From contig CM030368.1 in the NCBI GenBank assembly GCA_017893485.1, positions 110,615,549 through 110,679,548 of the forward strand: DNA of 64,000 nucleotides, given 5' to 3'. The position numbers and the translations under genes are program-made. Below are positions 10,712-22,680 of the stretch, piece after piece; the stretch's first letter is position 1, and each line of letters begins with the position of its first letter. The notes beneath the pieces were generated by a model. It saw only the letters and a program-made list of their open reading frames with translations, was not told the origin of the DNA and ran no database searches. Origin of the DNA: Hemerocallis citrina (lineage: Eukaryota; Streptophyta; Magnoliopsida; Asparagales; Asphodelaceae).

Positions 10712-11138
10712 ATATCTGTGTTATATCTGTGTTATGGTTATTTTCTTATCTGTGCTTGATATGTTTTGATATCCACTTATTTGTTAACTTTGTTCTATAT
10801 CTGTGTTATGGTTATTTTCTTATCCGTGCTTGATATGTTTTGATATCCTCTTATTTGTTAACTTTGTTCTATTTCTGGGTATTGGAAAACTCTCTGGTCA
10901 GTCGACTGCCCAAAGGCTTATAAGTCGACTGCTGCTACTGCATCTGTACTTATTTTCTGCTTATGATTTTTCTATGTATGGTTTCCTGATCAGTCGCCTG
11001 TCATTGTGATAATTCTACTGATACATGTTTTTATGAAACATTTGTAAGACAATGCATTCTGTGTTTTTAATAGGGGGAGCATGTCTTTACTATGCTTGTA
11101 TATTATCTGTTATTATCAGCTATTGTGTTGTCATCATC

Positions 11139-11152
11139 AAAAAGGGGGAGAA
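11139..11152 (+). other. Polypurine tract of the Sirevirus-like element
   Basis: AAAAAGGGGGAGAA directly abuts the TG start of the 3' LTR at 11153. This is the plus-strand priming site and fixes the LTR boundary. Confidence 0.8.
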
Positions 11153-12546
11153 TGTTTGATTCTTGATTTTGATGATCACAACACAGTGCAACATGTGTCT
11201 ATGTTATACAGCTAACATTGCAGGTTGTACTACAAAAGACTATTTCAGCTGAACAAATGCACAAGCTCAATGAATACATTTAAAGACTTCACTCAAGACA
11301 AGACTCAAGACTCAAGACCATTAGCTCAATTGTGTTAAAATTATAGTGTCTTGTAAAAACATTGTATCTTACTTTTTGTTGAGTCTTAGTCTGATGTAAA
11401 GCCTTGTACACACACACACACTTAAAATTTCATAATGTGTGTTTCTTAAACCCCCCCCCCCCCCCCCCCAAAAAAAAAGAGTCAAAACAGTTTGAAGTAA
11501 TTTAACTTTTGAGTACCAGTCGACTTAAGCTTCTGCCAGTCGACTGATAGTACAAAACTATTTAAATTTATTCAAACTCTGATCAGTCGACTCATATGGC
11601 AACCCAGTCGACTGTTCAAGAGCTTTTGATCGTTTTCTGTTTTTCAAAATCGAATTTTTTCAAACTCAAAAGCTTAGATCCGTTGGTTGACAGTTGGAGT
11701 AACTGTCTCCCAACGTCCAGGAGATCAAACTCTTTAAGTAGAGTTCAGATCTCACTGAATAGATCTACACAGAACTTTCTTTAAAAATCCGAGCATCCTT
11801 GAGAAAAATTCTAAGTGATATTTTTAAGAAATAAAGCTTTCAAGTTCATACTCTTTGGTTCTCTACATTCAGTCCAGTATAGCAACGAATTCGCTCTGGA
11901 CTGAGTATAGAAGTCGACCTTGTTTATTAGCCACGTGCATCAACACATACACCAACAAGGCTATAGGTTGACTGTAAAGTATTTCTTGTTCTCTTGCTCT
12001 CGGTTGGAGAGTGTTTTTGACTCTAGGTTGTAGAGTCGGTTTTGTTTTACTCTTGGTAGTAGAGTGGGTCTGCTTTCTCTGGTTGAGAGAAAGGACTACG
12101 GGTTAGACAAAGTTGTTGTCGTAACGCCGTAGGGTATTCTTGTAATCTTTTTCAAGAATAGTGGAAATCTCAAGTGGGTTGCTTGGGGACTGGATGTAGG
12201 TCGGGAGGACCGAACCAGGATATATCTTGTGTACTCTGTGATTAGTTATCTTGATTTTGCATTTACTCTTGTTTATTTAAATTCTGCAAAAAGTGTCTGG
12301 ACAGTCGACTCCTTGCACTATCAGTCGACTGGTCAGTGTCGTTTTAGTTGTAGTTTCACTGTGTCTTCAGTCGCCTGTCTTATTCATCAGTCGACTGCAC
12401 AGAGTTATTATTTTTTGTTTTATTTTGGTTATATCAGTCGACTGGTTCATAACCAAGTCGACTGCACCGAGAAAATTTCCGCAGTTTTTTTTAAACACTA
12501 TTCACCCCCCCTCTAGTGTTTGTTGTCTCGCCTACAGGATCCAACA
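11153..12546 (+). mobile_element. Complete 3' LTR of the Sirevirus-like Ty1/copia element
   Basis: The 1394-bp LTR runs from TGTTTGATTC (after the PPT) to GGATCCAACA. It matches the inverted LTR at 2204-3435 almost base for base. It carries a C-run/A-run around 11451-11478, a CA microsatellite and at least nine copies of the palindrome CAGTCGACTG or close variants. Next bases TTATT (12547-12551) would be the target duplication, but the partner site was not found because the 5' end has been rearranged. Open frames within it are shadows of the palindromic repeats. Confidence 0.85.
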
Positions 12547-13306
12547 TTATTTAGCCGCAAATCTACTCCACCTTGTTGATTCTTTGTCGCTGGCAGAGAG
12601 CATACTACTCTCGATCCGTTGATTTGGTAGGGTGAGTGATCGATTTAGGGTTGATGGTTTGTGAGACCCGTGCTGCATACAAGAGAAGGTGTATTCGACA
12701 ACGGGCAAGTCGAATCAAATGCCGATTGATGGTTGAATCTGTTGCTGACAATTTCTTTGCTCTTCAACTGCAATCGAAGGTATGATCTGATTGGTACCCA
12801 TTTATAATCTTGTTACAGCTCTATTCTTGCGGTTTATAAGATGCTATTCCCGATTTTTTGAACGAAATTTGAAGAAAGTGTTTGTCTTATTGGTTTGTTC
12901 AACGGATCATTAGCGGGGTTGTACACAGTGAATGGGGTGGATTGGGAGATGATGACTTCCAATCCTATGGCTAGAACCGTGGGCTAAAACTGGTTTTTTT
13001 GGTTATTTTTATTTGTTAAATTTTTTTTTTGAGGTACTGATTTTACGGATTAAAGTCTGTGAATTGGGATGGATTTGGATATCATTATTTGTGATCTTAT
13101 GGTCGACTAAACTCCTTACTATTTGATTAAAATAAGGGTTAATTTTGTTCCTGTGAAAAACATTTTTTTCAAAGTGCTACAATGGAGATAGAAGAAGTTG
13201 TCATTTTTTGAATATATTTTACTTCCTCAAATGAGTTCGGATCACTCTTTAAGTGCTGCGATTTGTCATTGTTGATTACTATTTATCGTTTCTTTTTCTA
13301 ATATAG
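12547..13306 (+). other. 5' untranslated region and intron of the Harbinger Myb-like gene
   Basis: A likely untranslated exon ends at CGAAG/GTATGATC (12779/12780), and an intron of about 527 bp ends at ATATAG/ATG (13306/13307), so the start codon sits at the first base of the next exon. No terminal inverted repeat was recognised on this side; it may have been lost when the Sirevirus inserted. Confidence 0.5.
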
Positions 13307-14416
13307 ATGAGTAGTATGGGGAAGGGGAAGGAGATGGAGGTAGATGATGATGTTGGGTTATGGAATCCAACTGTTGTGCGGGTATTTGTGCATCTTATGG
13401 AGGAGGAAGTAGACCAAAATAGTCTCAAAAGTTCCACATTTGAAGCCAAAGTTTGGCAACGATTTACACAACATATGAAAATTATGTGTAATCATTCATT
13501 CACGGTTAAACAATTGAAGGATAAACATTCGAGACTGAGAATTCTATGGAGGGTGTTTGACCATATGAAGAAGCAGAGTGGTTTCGGTTGGGATGAAGAG
13601 AATGAAACAGTCACTGCCGAGAAGAATGTTTGGGACAACTATGTTAAGGTTCATATATAAACTCTTTTTTTATATTGTCTGTGAATCTGTTCTTATTATA
13701 CTTAACCAGGACTTTAGTACTTGTAAATTAACAACACAATTTTTGATTAGGCATACCCTAAGGCAAAACAATTTGAGAAGAAGGGGTTGGCAAACTACGA
13801 TTCTTTGACCAAAATTTTTCAAGAGTCTACTGCTCAGGACTATGTCTCTAGGGCTTCCACACAAAGGGTGTACGATTCCGATGAGGAACGGAGGGTGAAT
13901 TATGAGTTTGCCCACCCTAATCTACCATACGTAAATGTACCTGATGAGGATGATGATGCACCATTTGTTTCGGGGTCGGGGTCTCGCAAGAGAAAATTTG
14001 GTGCATCAAGTGGTCGAGCAACAAAAGGCTCGGATATCAAAGAATGCTATAATTCCTTTATGGAAACCCAGGAGGTCAAAAGAAACAAGTACAAGAAGAA
14101 AATAGGGGACCAAAGTAATGTTTCGGTTGAACAGGATTATTCCGAGCTGGATCAATGCATTGATATAATTAATGCAATGCCTGGGCTTGATTACACACAA
14201 ACAGGGAAGGCACTTGATGTGTTAGTTGAATCCCCTCATTGGAGACATTCTTTCCTTCGCATGACCCCGGAAGTTAGGGAGAGATGGGTGAAGTGTCGTG
14301 GTGAGCAGTGGCGATCCCATTTGGTTGGTTGGGTGGGTCCATCATATCCAAATTTGGGCCCTCCTTTCAAAAAATTTCCATATTTGTATATGAGCTATTG
14401 TATTCTGACTATTTAA
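13307..14416 (+). CDS. Myb/SANT-like DNA-binding protein of a PIF/Harbinger transposon
   Basis: The model has two exons, 13307-13648 and 13751-14416, about 335 residues. The intron of 102 bp is GT..AG and phase 0, and it joins WDNYVK to AYPKAKQFEKKGLANYD, restoring the plant Myb/SANT-like pattern (DNYVK-YPKAKxFxxKGLxxYDxLxxIF). Residues 20-140 hold the trihelix-type domain with the conserved Trp residues (LWNP, VWQRF, LRILWRVF, GFGWDEE). The rest is acidic and Ser-rich, with a short basic stretch (SRKRKF). In PIF/Harbinger elements such a protein binds the element ends and helps bring the transposase to the nucleus and DNA. It is intact as modelled and lies about 240 bp upstream of the transposase, same strand. 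Confidence 0.75.
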
Positions 14417-14658
14417 TGGTAGAACATGGTGGTTATTATTTTAATTATTTTTTTTTTTGGAAAATGGATTTGCTATTAGTAGCTGCTGTTGCTTTTTTTA
14501 TAATCTGAGTTTAGCAATGTTACATAACATAATATGTTAGTTTAAAATTCTGTAAATAACCTCCACTATAGTCGTAGTATTAAAGATTTAACTTACTTTA
14601 TGCAACTGAATTGTACTTTTTATCATAGTGAAGTACTATTGCAAGTGCTACCGTAGTG

Positions 14659-15919
14659 ATGGACACGTCTTCATCTGATAGTGACGATTTCGATGACTTG
14701 ATGGAACTCCAGTTCCTACATGACAACTCTGAAAAAATCCACAATGCACGCCAAAACTAACTGGACATGAATATTTGCAAGAAATCTTAGATGGTCCTCC
14801 GAATAAGTTTCATCGCATATTCCGTATGAATCAAGATTGTTTTTTGGCTTTGTGTGGTTTTCTGAAAAATGGCAACTACCTCGAGGAAATGGAGGAGGAA
14901 GCCCGACGTAGACGCGTGTCTTTTGAAGAAAGTGTTGCCATTTTTTTGTATTTTGTCGGTCACAGTCATAGAATGCGAGCATGTGCTGATAGGTTCAACA
15001 CTCGCTTGAAACAATCGAGCGACATTTTACAATTGTTTTGAAAGGTTTGGCAAGAGCAGCCACAGTACTAATTACTCCCCCAAACACTATACGTATACAT
15101 GAAAGGATCACTAATTCCACGGACTTTTATCCATGGTTTAAGGTATTTTTTTACCTTCATCATGACTATCATATGATTTTAATATATCAAAGTTTTCTAA
15201 AGTTGTAGTATTCAAATTCATTAATGTAGGGAGCTATCGGTGCTGCTGATGGCACATTAATCGATGCTTCGGTACCCGCCAGTCGAAGCAATGCTTGTCG
15301 TAAGCGAAAGGGTAGTATAACTCAAAATGTGTTGGCGGTTTGTGATTTTAATATGATGTTCACATTTGTTTATGCGGGATGGGAAGGCAGTGCTAACGAC
15401 TCTCGTATAATACAGAGTGCATTATCACAAGGACTGTTGCAAATTCCTCCCAATGATAAATATTATTTAGTAGATTGTGGTTACACTAATATGCCTGGTT
15501 TTTTAGCTCCCTATCGTGGTGAGCCATATCACTTACAGGACTTTCAAGGGGCTAACCATGCACCAATCCAACCTAGGCAACTTTTTAATAAACAGCATGC
15601 GAGGCTACGAAATGTGATTGAAAGAACTTTTGGTGTATTCAAGAAAATGTTTTCCATCTTCAGTCACATGACAAACTACTATTTTACAAGACAAGTTATA
15701 ATGGTCACAGCATGTTGTGCACTCCATAATTTTATACATAGATATTCAGTTGACGATACTTTTTTTGAGGAATTTGTCGATGAACAATTAATTCATCATC
15801 AACAAATTGAAGATATCGCATCCACATCTCAAGGATTGGATTTGTCATCTTCCCAATTGAATCGTATGAATATGAAAAGAGATGAAATTGCTACGGCAAT
15901 GTGGAATGCAAGACATTAA
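14659..15919 (+). pseudogene. PIF/Harbinger DDE transposase (DDE_Tnp_4), two frameshifts
   Basis: The acidic start (MDTSSSDSDDFDDLMELQFL) begins at 14659. The frame breaks near 14750-14760 and again near 14995-15012; each break fits the loss of one base, so three reading phases are used in turn. An 87-bp intron (15143-15229, GT..AG) separates the N-terminal helical region (FRMNQDCFLALCGFL, ERITNSTDFYPWFK) from the catalytic core. The last exon is open to 15919. The DDE residues are all visible: Asp in AADGTLI (15248-15250), Asp in GSANDSRII (15398-15400) and Glu in NVIERTFGVF (15620-15622). The enzyme would cut and paste the element; as it stands the protein cannot be made in full. Pairing with the Myb-like gene upstream makes the family call firm. 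Confidence 0.85.
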
Positions 15920-16019
15920 TGTAATTTTGCTGAAACATATTCACTGTGTCATTTACTGTATTGAATATAATGTTTTATGCATTGTATGCGATGTTATCTT
16001 AACAATTTACAGATGAACA

Positions 16020-16188
16020 TGTACTGCACATGGATTCAATTTTGTTACCAACAATGGTCAGCAGAATGAAAGGATTTGTCGGTAACAAATCCTAATTTTA
16101 TTATCACTTTTTTTAACCTAACGAAGATGATGTCGTTATAGGCAATGATGAAAGGTTCTACTCATTGTTGAATGTGTGTCCCCCCCCC

Positions 16189-16219
<31 letters not shown>

Positions 16220-16500
16220 ACACACAGCCTCTTTCTGCTTGGTTGTATTGACCAGTAGCAGATATTGAAAATATGAAAAATATGAGTGAATAACCACGGA
16301 AATGATGTGTGATAGCCTTTAAGCTGATCTGTGGTTGATGTTTAGAATTATGTGAAGTAAGAATGAATCCATTATGTGAAGTGATAATGATGAAATCATT
16401 TTTTGATGACAATGGGTTGGGGGGGGGGGGGGGTTGGACATTTTAATTAGTACTAGTAGGCATGACATTGTCAAAAATGCAGTCCTAGACTGGAGTTTTT
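16020..16500. other. Harbinger downstream region with homopolymer tracts
   Basis: No gene is seen. A C run followed by CA repeats lies at about 16178-16226 and a G run at about 16419-16432. The 3' terminal inverted repeat of the transposon should lie around here but was not recognised. Confidence 0.4.
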
Positions 16501-16611
16501 ATCATTGATTTGAACAATTGTTCTATAGAACCATGTTCTGAGCCTACAACTAATTTGAGCTTTTTTGCTTATTCACATGGCTTTGTTGTAGTATTTGATT
16601 TCACTGAAGTA

Positions 16612-18900
16612 GATTGTGTTAGCATACTGATTATTATTGCCCAAAGCATGAGAACCCATCAGAAGCATCTCAATGCACTCCCCAAATTATTCTTCACAGT
16701 TATCAAGTATCAAAAGCCTTGACAAACCATGATAACATCATATTCCATGTGCAGAATCAGAGACATTTTGGTGGTAGGAGATTGTACACATTATGGAAAT
16801 TTGTTAAGGTCAAAAAAATCAACACTTGAGTTACACAGTATCAGAAGCCTTCATCTCCAAATTTTTCAAAGGCACATCAACAACATTTATTGAAAACCTT
16901 GTGTTAGCATACTGATTATTATTGGCATCACAAGCCATCGTCTCTATAATCAAATCAATGGACGATACTTGTTTTTGTTTGGTTGGTAGAAATTGACAAT
17001 CATGGAGATGATGATGATATATTCTGATCCTATAAAACCTTTGCAGTATTGAAAATGACCAAACACTGGTAAATACAAATTTGGGAGATGATGGATGAGG
17101 ATCCTGTATAACTCAAGTATTGTTTTTTTTATTTTAAAAATTTTACATAATGTGTAAAATTTCCTTCCTGTGAAGGGTTCAGATTCTGCTGATGGCTTAT
17201 CATGTTATCATGGTTTGTCAAGGCTTTTGTCACTTGATAACTGTGAAGAAATGTAATTGGGGTGTGCATTGAGATGCTTCTGATGTATTCTCATGCTTTG
17301 GGAAATAATAATCAGTATGCTAACACAAGGGCTTCAATAAATGTTGTTGATATGCCGTTGAAAAATTTGGAAATGAAGGCTTCTGATCCTGTGTAACTCA
17401 AGTGTTGATTTTTTTAACCTTAACAAATTTCCATAATGTGTACAATCTCCTACCACCAAAATAGTCTCTGATTCTGCACATGGATTATGATGTTATCATG
17501 GTTTGTCAAGGCATCTCCATATTTGATAACTGTGAAGATTAATTGGGGTGTGCATTGAGATGCTTCTGATGGGTTCTCATGCTTTGGGCAATAATCTATC
17601 AGTATGCTAACAAGTGGTTTTGAATACATTTTGTTGATGTGCTGGAAGATACAATCGTGGAGATGATGGCTTCTGATCCCGTATAAAAACCACTTTTGAT
17701 TTTTAACTTTAACAAATTTCCATACTCTGTACAATTTCCTTTCTGTGCAGGGATCTGATGCTGCTTATGGCTTATGCTGTTATGAAGGTTTCTTACTTCT
17801 GTTCATAGGTTATAACTATGAAGAATGATAATTTGGGATGTGCATTGGGATGCTTCTGAATGCTTCTCATACTTTGGGCAAAAAATAATCTGTATGCTAA
17901 CATAATTGTTTCAACTCTTTTTCTTGTAGATGAGGAGGTTGAAAAATTTGGAGATGATGGCTTCTGATCCTGTATAACTCAAGTGTTGATTTTTTTTTTT
18001 TTACCTTAAAAAATTTCCATAATGTGTACAATCCCCTATCTCTGAAAAGTCTCTGATTCTGCACATGGATTATGATGTTATCATGGTTTGTCAAGGCTTT
18101 TGATACTTGATAACTGTGAAGAATAATTGGGGTGTGCATTGAGATGCTTCTGATGGGTTTTCATGCTTTGGGACAAAAAACTATCAGTATGCTAACACAA
18201 GCTTTTGAATATATTTTGTTGCTGTGCCAGAAGATACAATCGTGGAGATGATGGCTTCTGATCCCGTATAAAAACCACTTTTGATTTTAAACTTCAACAA
18301 ATTTCCATACTGTGTACAATTTCCTTTCTGTGCAGGGTTCTGATTACTGCTTATGGCTTATGATGTTATGAGGGTTTCTTACTGCTGTTCGTAGGTTATA
18401 ACTATGAAGAATGATAATTTGGGATGTGCATTGGGATGCTTCTGATGGCTTCTCATGCTTTGGGCAAAAAATAATCAAGTATGCTAACACAACTGTTTCA
18501 ACTCTTTTTCTTGTAGATGAAGAGGTTGAAAATTTTGGAGATGAAGGCTTCTGATCCTGTTTAACTCAAGTGCTACTATTTTTTTTACCTTAACAAATTT
18601 CCATAATGTGTACAATCTCCTTCCTGTGAAGGGTTCAGATTCTGCTCATGGTTTATGATGTTATCATGTTTTGTAAAGGCTTTTGAAATGTTATAACTGT
18701 GAATAAATAATTTGGGGTGTGGATTGAGGTGCTTCTGATGGGTTCTTATGCTTTGGGCAAAAAACTATTAGTATGTTGACACAAGCTTTTCAATAAATTT
18801 TGTTGATGTGCATGACGATACAATCGTGGAGATGATGGCGTCTGATTTTTTTTATAATTGAACTTAAATTTTTTACTTTAACAAATTTCCATACTTTATT
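16612..18900. repeat. Tandem array of about 292-bp units, A-B dimer order, inverted at the start
   Basis: The landmark CTTCTGAT recurs at 17380, 17670, 17961, 18255, 18548 and (altered) 18840, spacing 290-294. Two variants alternate: A followed by CCTGT(AG)TAACTCAAG and B followed by CCCGTATAAAAACC. The larger unit is therefore about 584 bp. At 16612-16925 the same sequence is inverted (GTTAGCATACTGATTATTATTG at 16616 and 16908, again 292 apart), and an A-like unit starts near 17100. No conserved reading frame runs through the units. This is a local satellite with higher-order structure. Confidence 0.85.
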
Positions 18901-19430
18901 CTTATTATGAGTCTAGTAGTTCAAGCAAGTGTAATGAGTTACAAAACAAGGGATGCGATCAAAGATTTTTCGGTACATTATATACAAATGATCTATCATA
19001 TTATTCTTTTGAATATCGCATATCAAGTTAAGGAAATGTTACATACAATAAGAATACAAAATCTCCATTGGAAAAAGCATAGTCGAATAGCAGTTCATAT
19101 GAACAAGTGTAAGGTATCTCACATTAATACAACTCCTCATATTGATAAGATTTGCTCGATTCACATGCTGCTCAGGCTTCTTGTTTCCATACTTGTACAA
19201 CTTTGCTCTGTAACTGCAGCAATTAAAAAAAAACATATCAAAATTTATGCAAATTGATTGAACAAACACCTTTTATAATCTCATACGAGCATGAAAAAAA
19301 CTGTTTTGTGCTACAATTTGAGAATTTATTTTTATAACCAAACGCGACTTATGACCTCATTTTCGAATAATTTTTTAAATCAAAATTCATATTTATTGCT
19401 TTACCAAATGCATTTTATACTCTTAGTTTC
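18901..19430. other. Unassigned spacer
   Basis: One open frame of 116 codons (18907-19257) shows no recognisable domain and biased AT-rich composition. It is regarded as chance. Confidence 0.3.
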
Positions 19431-19770
19431 AAAAAAACAGTTTTCTGGAAAAAATATTGCCAAACAGCTTTTACACTCTCTTTTTCACAAAACTGTTTTC
19501 AGAAAACAATTTTTAGGAAAAAATATTACCAAACAGCTTTTACACTCTTTTTTTCAAAAAACAGTTTTCAGAAGAAAAAAAATTTACCAAACAGCTTTTA
19601 GACTTTTTTTTCAGAAAACTATTTTCAGAAAACAGTTTTCAGAAAAAATATTACAAACAGCTTTTCCACTCTTTTTTTCAGAAAACAGTTTTCAGAAAAA
19701 AATATTACCAAACAGCTTTTACACTAGTTTTCAGAAAACTGTTTTCAAAACAACAAACCAAACGCACTCT
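19431..19770. repeat. CCAAACAGCTTTTACACT tandem repeats
   Basis: CAAACAGCTTTT recurs at 19461, 19530, 19588, 19654 and 19709 (55-69 bases apart), between blocks of GTTTTCAGAAAACAGTTTTC-like sequence that are themselves near-palindromic. Such AAAACTGTTTTC blocks are common in the subterminal repeats of plant DNA transposons, and the array ends in CCAAACGCACTCTAAG, which resembles a Harbinger/hAT end. A partner end was not found. Confidence 0.6.
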
Positions 19771-20164
19771 AAGTGATTTGTCCCATATCAGGAAGTGAAT
19801 GTAAATAAATAATATATAAATATAATTGCCTATGATCAAGAGTCACCAATTCGGTTAATCACCTTTTAAGAGGTAGCCTGTGGTGGGTAGTTGTACTACA
19901 TAGTATCTAATTTGTCTTCTAAATTGTATAAATTATCTAAGCTAGGGGTAGGGGTGTTACAGGTGCACGGGAGGAAGGAGAAGGGCAACGGGGACGGTGC
20001 AGTTGTGGCAAGGCTGAGGGAGTTAGGGTGACGGGAGTGCTGGCGCAAGGGCAGACCATCAGGATACAGCGGAGGAGGGGAGTGGGTGCATGGGAGAGAG
20101 GGAGAGGGAGCGGCAAGGGAGATGGGAGACGAAGAGGATGAGCGGGGGCGGCTGAGGGGAGAAG

Positions 20165-20390
<226 letters not shown>

Positions 20391-20592
20391 GTTTAGGTTG
20401 AGGGGGTGAATAGAGGTTTTCGGGTGGGCTTTAGGGTATTAACGGGTAATGGGTTAGGGGTTTAGGCATAGAAACAGGGTATTTGGGTTTCATATAATGG
20501 GTAATGGATATAGTTGGGTTAATGGGTATAAAACGGGTTATTGGGTTTAGGTTGTGGGTAGTTAAAGCGGGGAATTAAGGTAAATGGGTATA

Positions 20593-20605
20593 GGTTTATA
20601 TAGGG
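20593..20605 (-). promoter_or_regulatory. LTR I TATA box
   Basis: The minus strand reads AACCCTATATAAACC about 480 bases from the LTR start and ahead of the GC island. The same AACCC-TATATAA arrangement occurs in the LARD LTRs. Confidence 0.45.
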
Positions 20606-21079
20606 TTCTAATGGGTAAATGGGTTTAATAGAATATAGGGTATTAAATCCAATAAAATAATGGGTTTGGGTTTTTGGGTTAAAAAAAAATAACCAACAAA
20701 AATATACAATTATGATTTTATAGAAATACTAATAATAATAATTAAAAAAGGTAATAATAATAATAATAATAACAGTATTAAAAATAACAGTAATAAAAAT
20801 ATTACTAAGAAAAATGATGAAAATAATAATAGTACTAATAATAACAGTAATAGTAATAATAATAGAAATCACAGTAATAATATCAAAAATAAGGTTTGTA
20901 TTACAATATAAAATTCATAGAAAATAGTTACAATAAAATTATTGATCAAAAATAGATTTTAATAGAAGATCCAACAATACATTTTGACAAAAGAGTTTGA
21001 AAGAGGAAAACGAATTTACAAAAATTTGAAATACCTAAAATACACAGAAAATACATTTTTGGGGAAACAGGGGTTACAA

Positions 21080-21660
21080 GTTTATCGAGGGTTTACACGA
21101 GCTAACCCGACATAATCTTAACATCGTGCCGTCTCTTTGATCTAAAACCTAGTCCCTAATGTTTCATGCATATGCACTTACATGTAATTAACTATGTTCA
21201 TGCTATAGACTTGTTGATGAATTGTATACATGTTAGATTGATTTGATTGATGAATGTACACCATGCCTGTGTAATTGTATCTCAAACATAGAAATATTCA
21301 TGTTGACACCTAGGATCACTATGATTACCAATTTGCATGTAATATATGGTTGCATGATTTATTTATTGCCCCTTTTATGTACAACAAATTTCTGCACTGC
21401 TAGTTGTTCCATTTTGAATCAGATTTTCCACCATGCTACTGTCATAATTTGAATTAACTTTCTAAACATGAAATTTAGCCTCTGATGTCTAGTTTACTGT
21501 CCTTTTTGCGGATTTGAATTCCTATGTGTAATATGTTAGATATTATCATTTTAGTACAGCTGTATCATAAATTCCAGATTCATAAATGCATGCGCATCCT
21601 GCTGTTTCTTAATTTAATTGACCATGCTAACAGTAAAAGAAAAAATCTGAAAACATGGTA
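21080..21660 (+). mobile_element. 5' LTR I remnant, first half
   Basis: From AGTTTATCGAGGGTTTACAC onward the sequence is collinear with 34765-35335 in the complete 3' LTR. It breaks at about 21656 (after AAAATCTGAAA); the collinear continuation resumes only at about 29420. It is therefore a 5' LTR split by the 7.7 kb block between. Confidence 0.75.
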
Positions 21661-21715
21661 AAATATGTCGATGTAGTTTAAGTGTTCGTGAGTGCTGGGA
21701 CTAGAATCTAATAAA

Positions 21716-22680
21716 ATGTTAACTAACCTAGGATGCTCCTATTCTAATGCAATGTCCACTAACTAGGATGCTCCTATTCTAATGTCAGCAAGTCTCCGAA
21801 GCAACATGCAGCCCTATACTACATGCGACCTTTCTCAAGCCGTTTCTCCATATATAGGGATTTGAACCCGCATTATGAATTCTAATTGTACACAAACTGT
21901 TCCTGACAGATACAATGTGACTGATGAGGTTGCAGACGTGGTCAAGTCCCACTACTGCAGTTCGCCAGTGGTGTCCATGTTGCCACCGCTACCCGGCTTA
22001 CCGGACCTCACTCAAAAACCTGACGAACCGTCGGGGTTACTGCTAACAGGGGAGCCCCCTGCCGCCCCCTGGTCGGACCGTAGTCCATGGCCTGTTCGCC
22101 CTCTTGGCATAGGACCCGACGGAGTTCCGGGGTCCATCCCCCTAGCTCCGCCCACCTTATCATGGCACTTCAGGAATTAACAATCAAGATACGCAATCCA
22201 TGCTCCCAACTCGTGAGAAGGCATCGTACGTATCCCTTTGACAGGAAGGTGCAACCCAATAACACCACCTATGATAGGCCCCAAAGAAAGGTTTGGTCGT
22301 ACGGTGCCCCCTACTACCAACTCCCCTTCTTTCTGGAAAAAAGGTTAAGTAATGATCTCCAAGGTCACTATCCTAATGATATTACTACTCTACCGTAGCT
22401 CACGAGAAAGGTAGAGTAGTAACTGAACCGGTTGGCTATACCCAATAACTTAACCTTATTGGGTTGCACCAGAAAGAAGGTGCAACCCAATAACACCACC
22501 TATGATCGGCCCCAAAGAAAGGTTTGGTCGTACGGTGCCCCCTACTACCAACTCCCCTTCTTTCTGGCAAAAAGGTTAAGTAATGATCTCCTAGGTCACT
22601 ATCCTAATGATCTCCCTCTTGGCATATGGTCTGTATACATCTCTACCTTAGCTCCGTAAATGTAATGTTGCCACAACTTC
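21716..22680 (-). mobile_element. Fragment of LTR II with an internal duplication
   Basis: Sequence from AACTAGGATGCTCCTATTCT through the CGTACGTATCCCTTTGACAG region matches 5100-5760 of the minus-strand LTR II. Inside it, 136 bases (22245-22380) are repeated at 22476-22611. Between the two lie two perfect hairpins (arms 13 bp at 22382-22394/22410-22422; arms 15 bp at 22456-22470/22479-22493). Confidence 0.7.

Noticed and set aside
12229..12622. 95- and 109-codon frames in the LTR, mirrored at 2161-2521
   Set aside because: They run through the CAGTCGACTG repeats and LTR terminus; no codon bias or domain.
18907..19257. 116-codon frame
   Set aside because: No recognisable domain, AT-rich chance frame with a matching open frame on the other strand.
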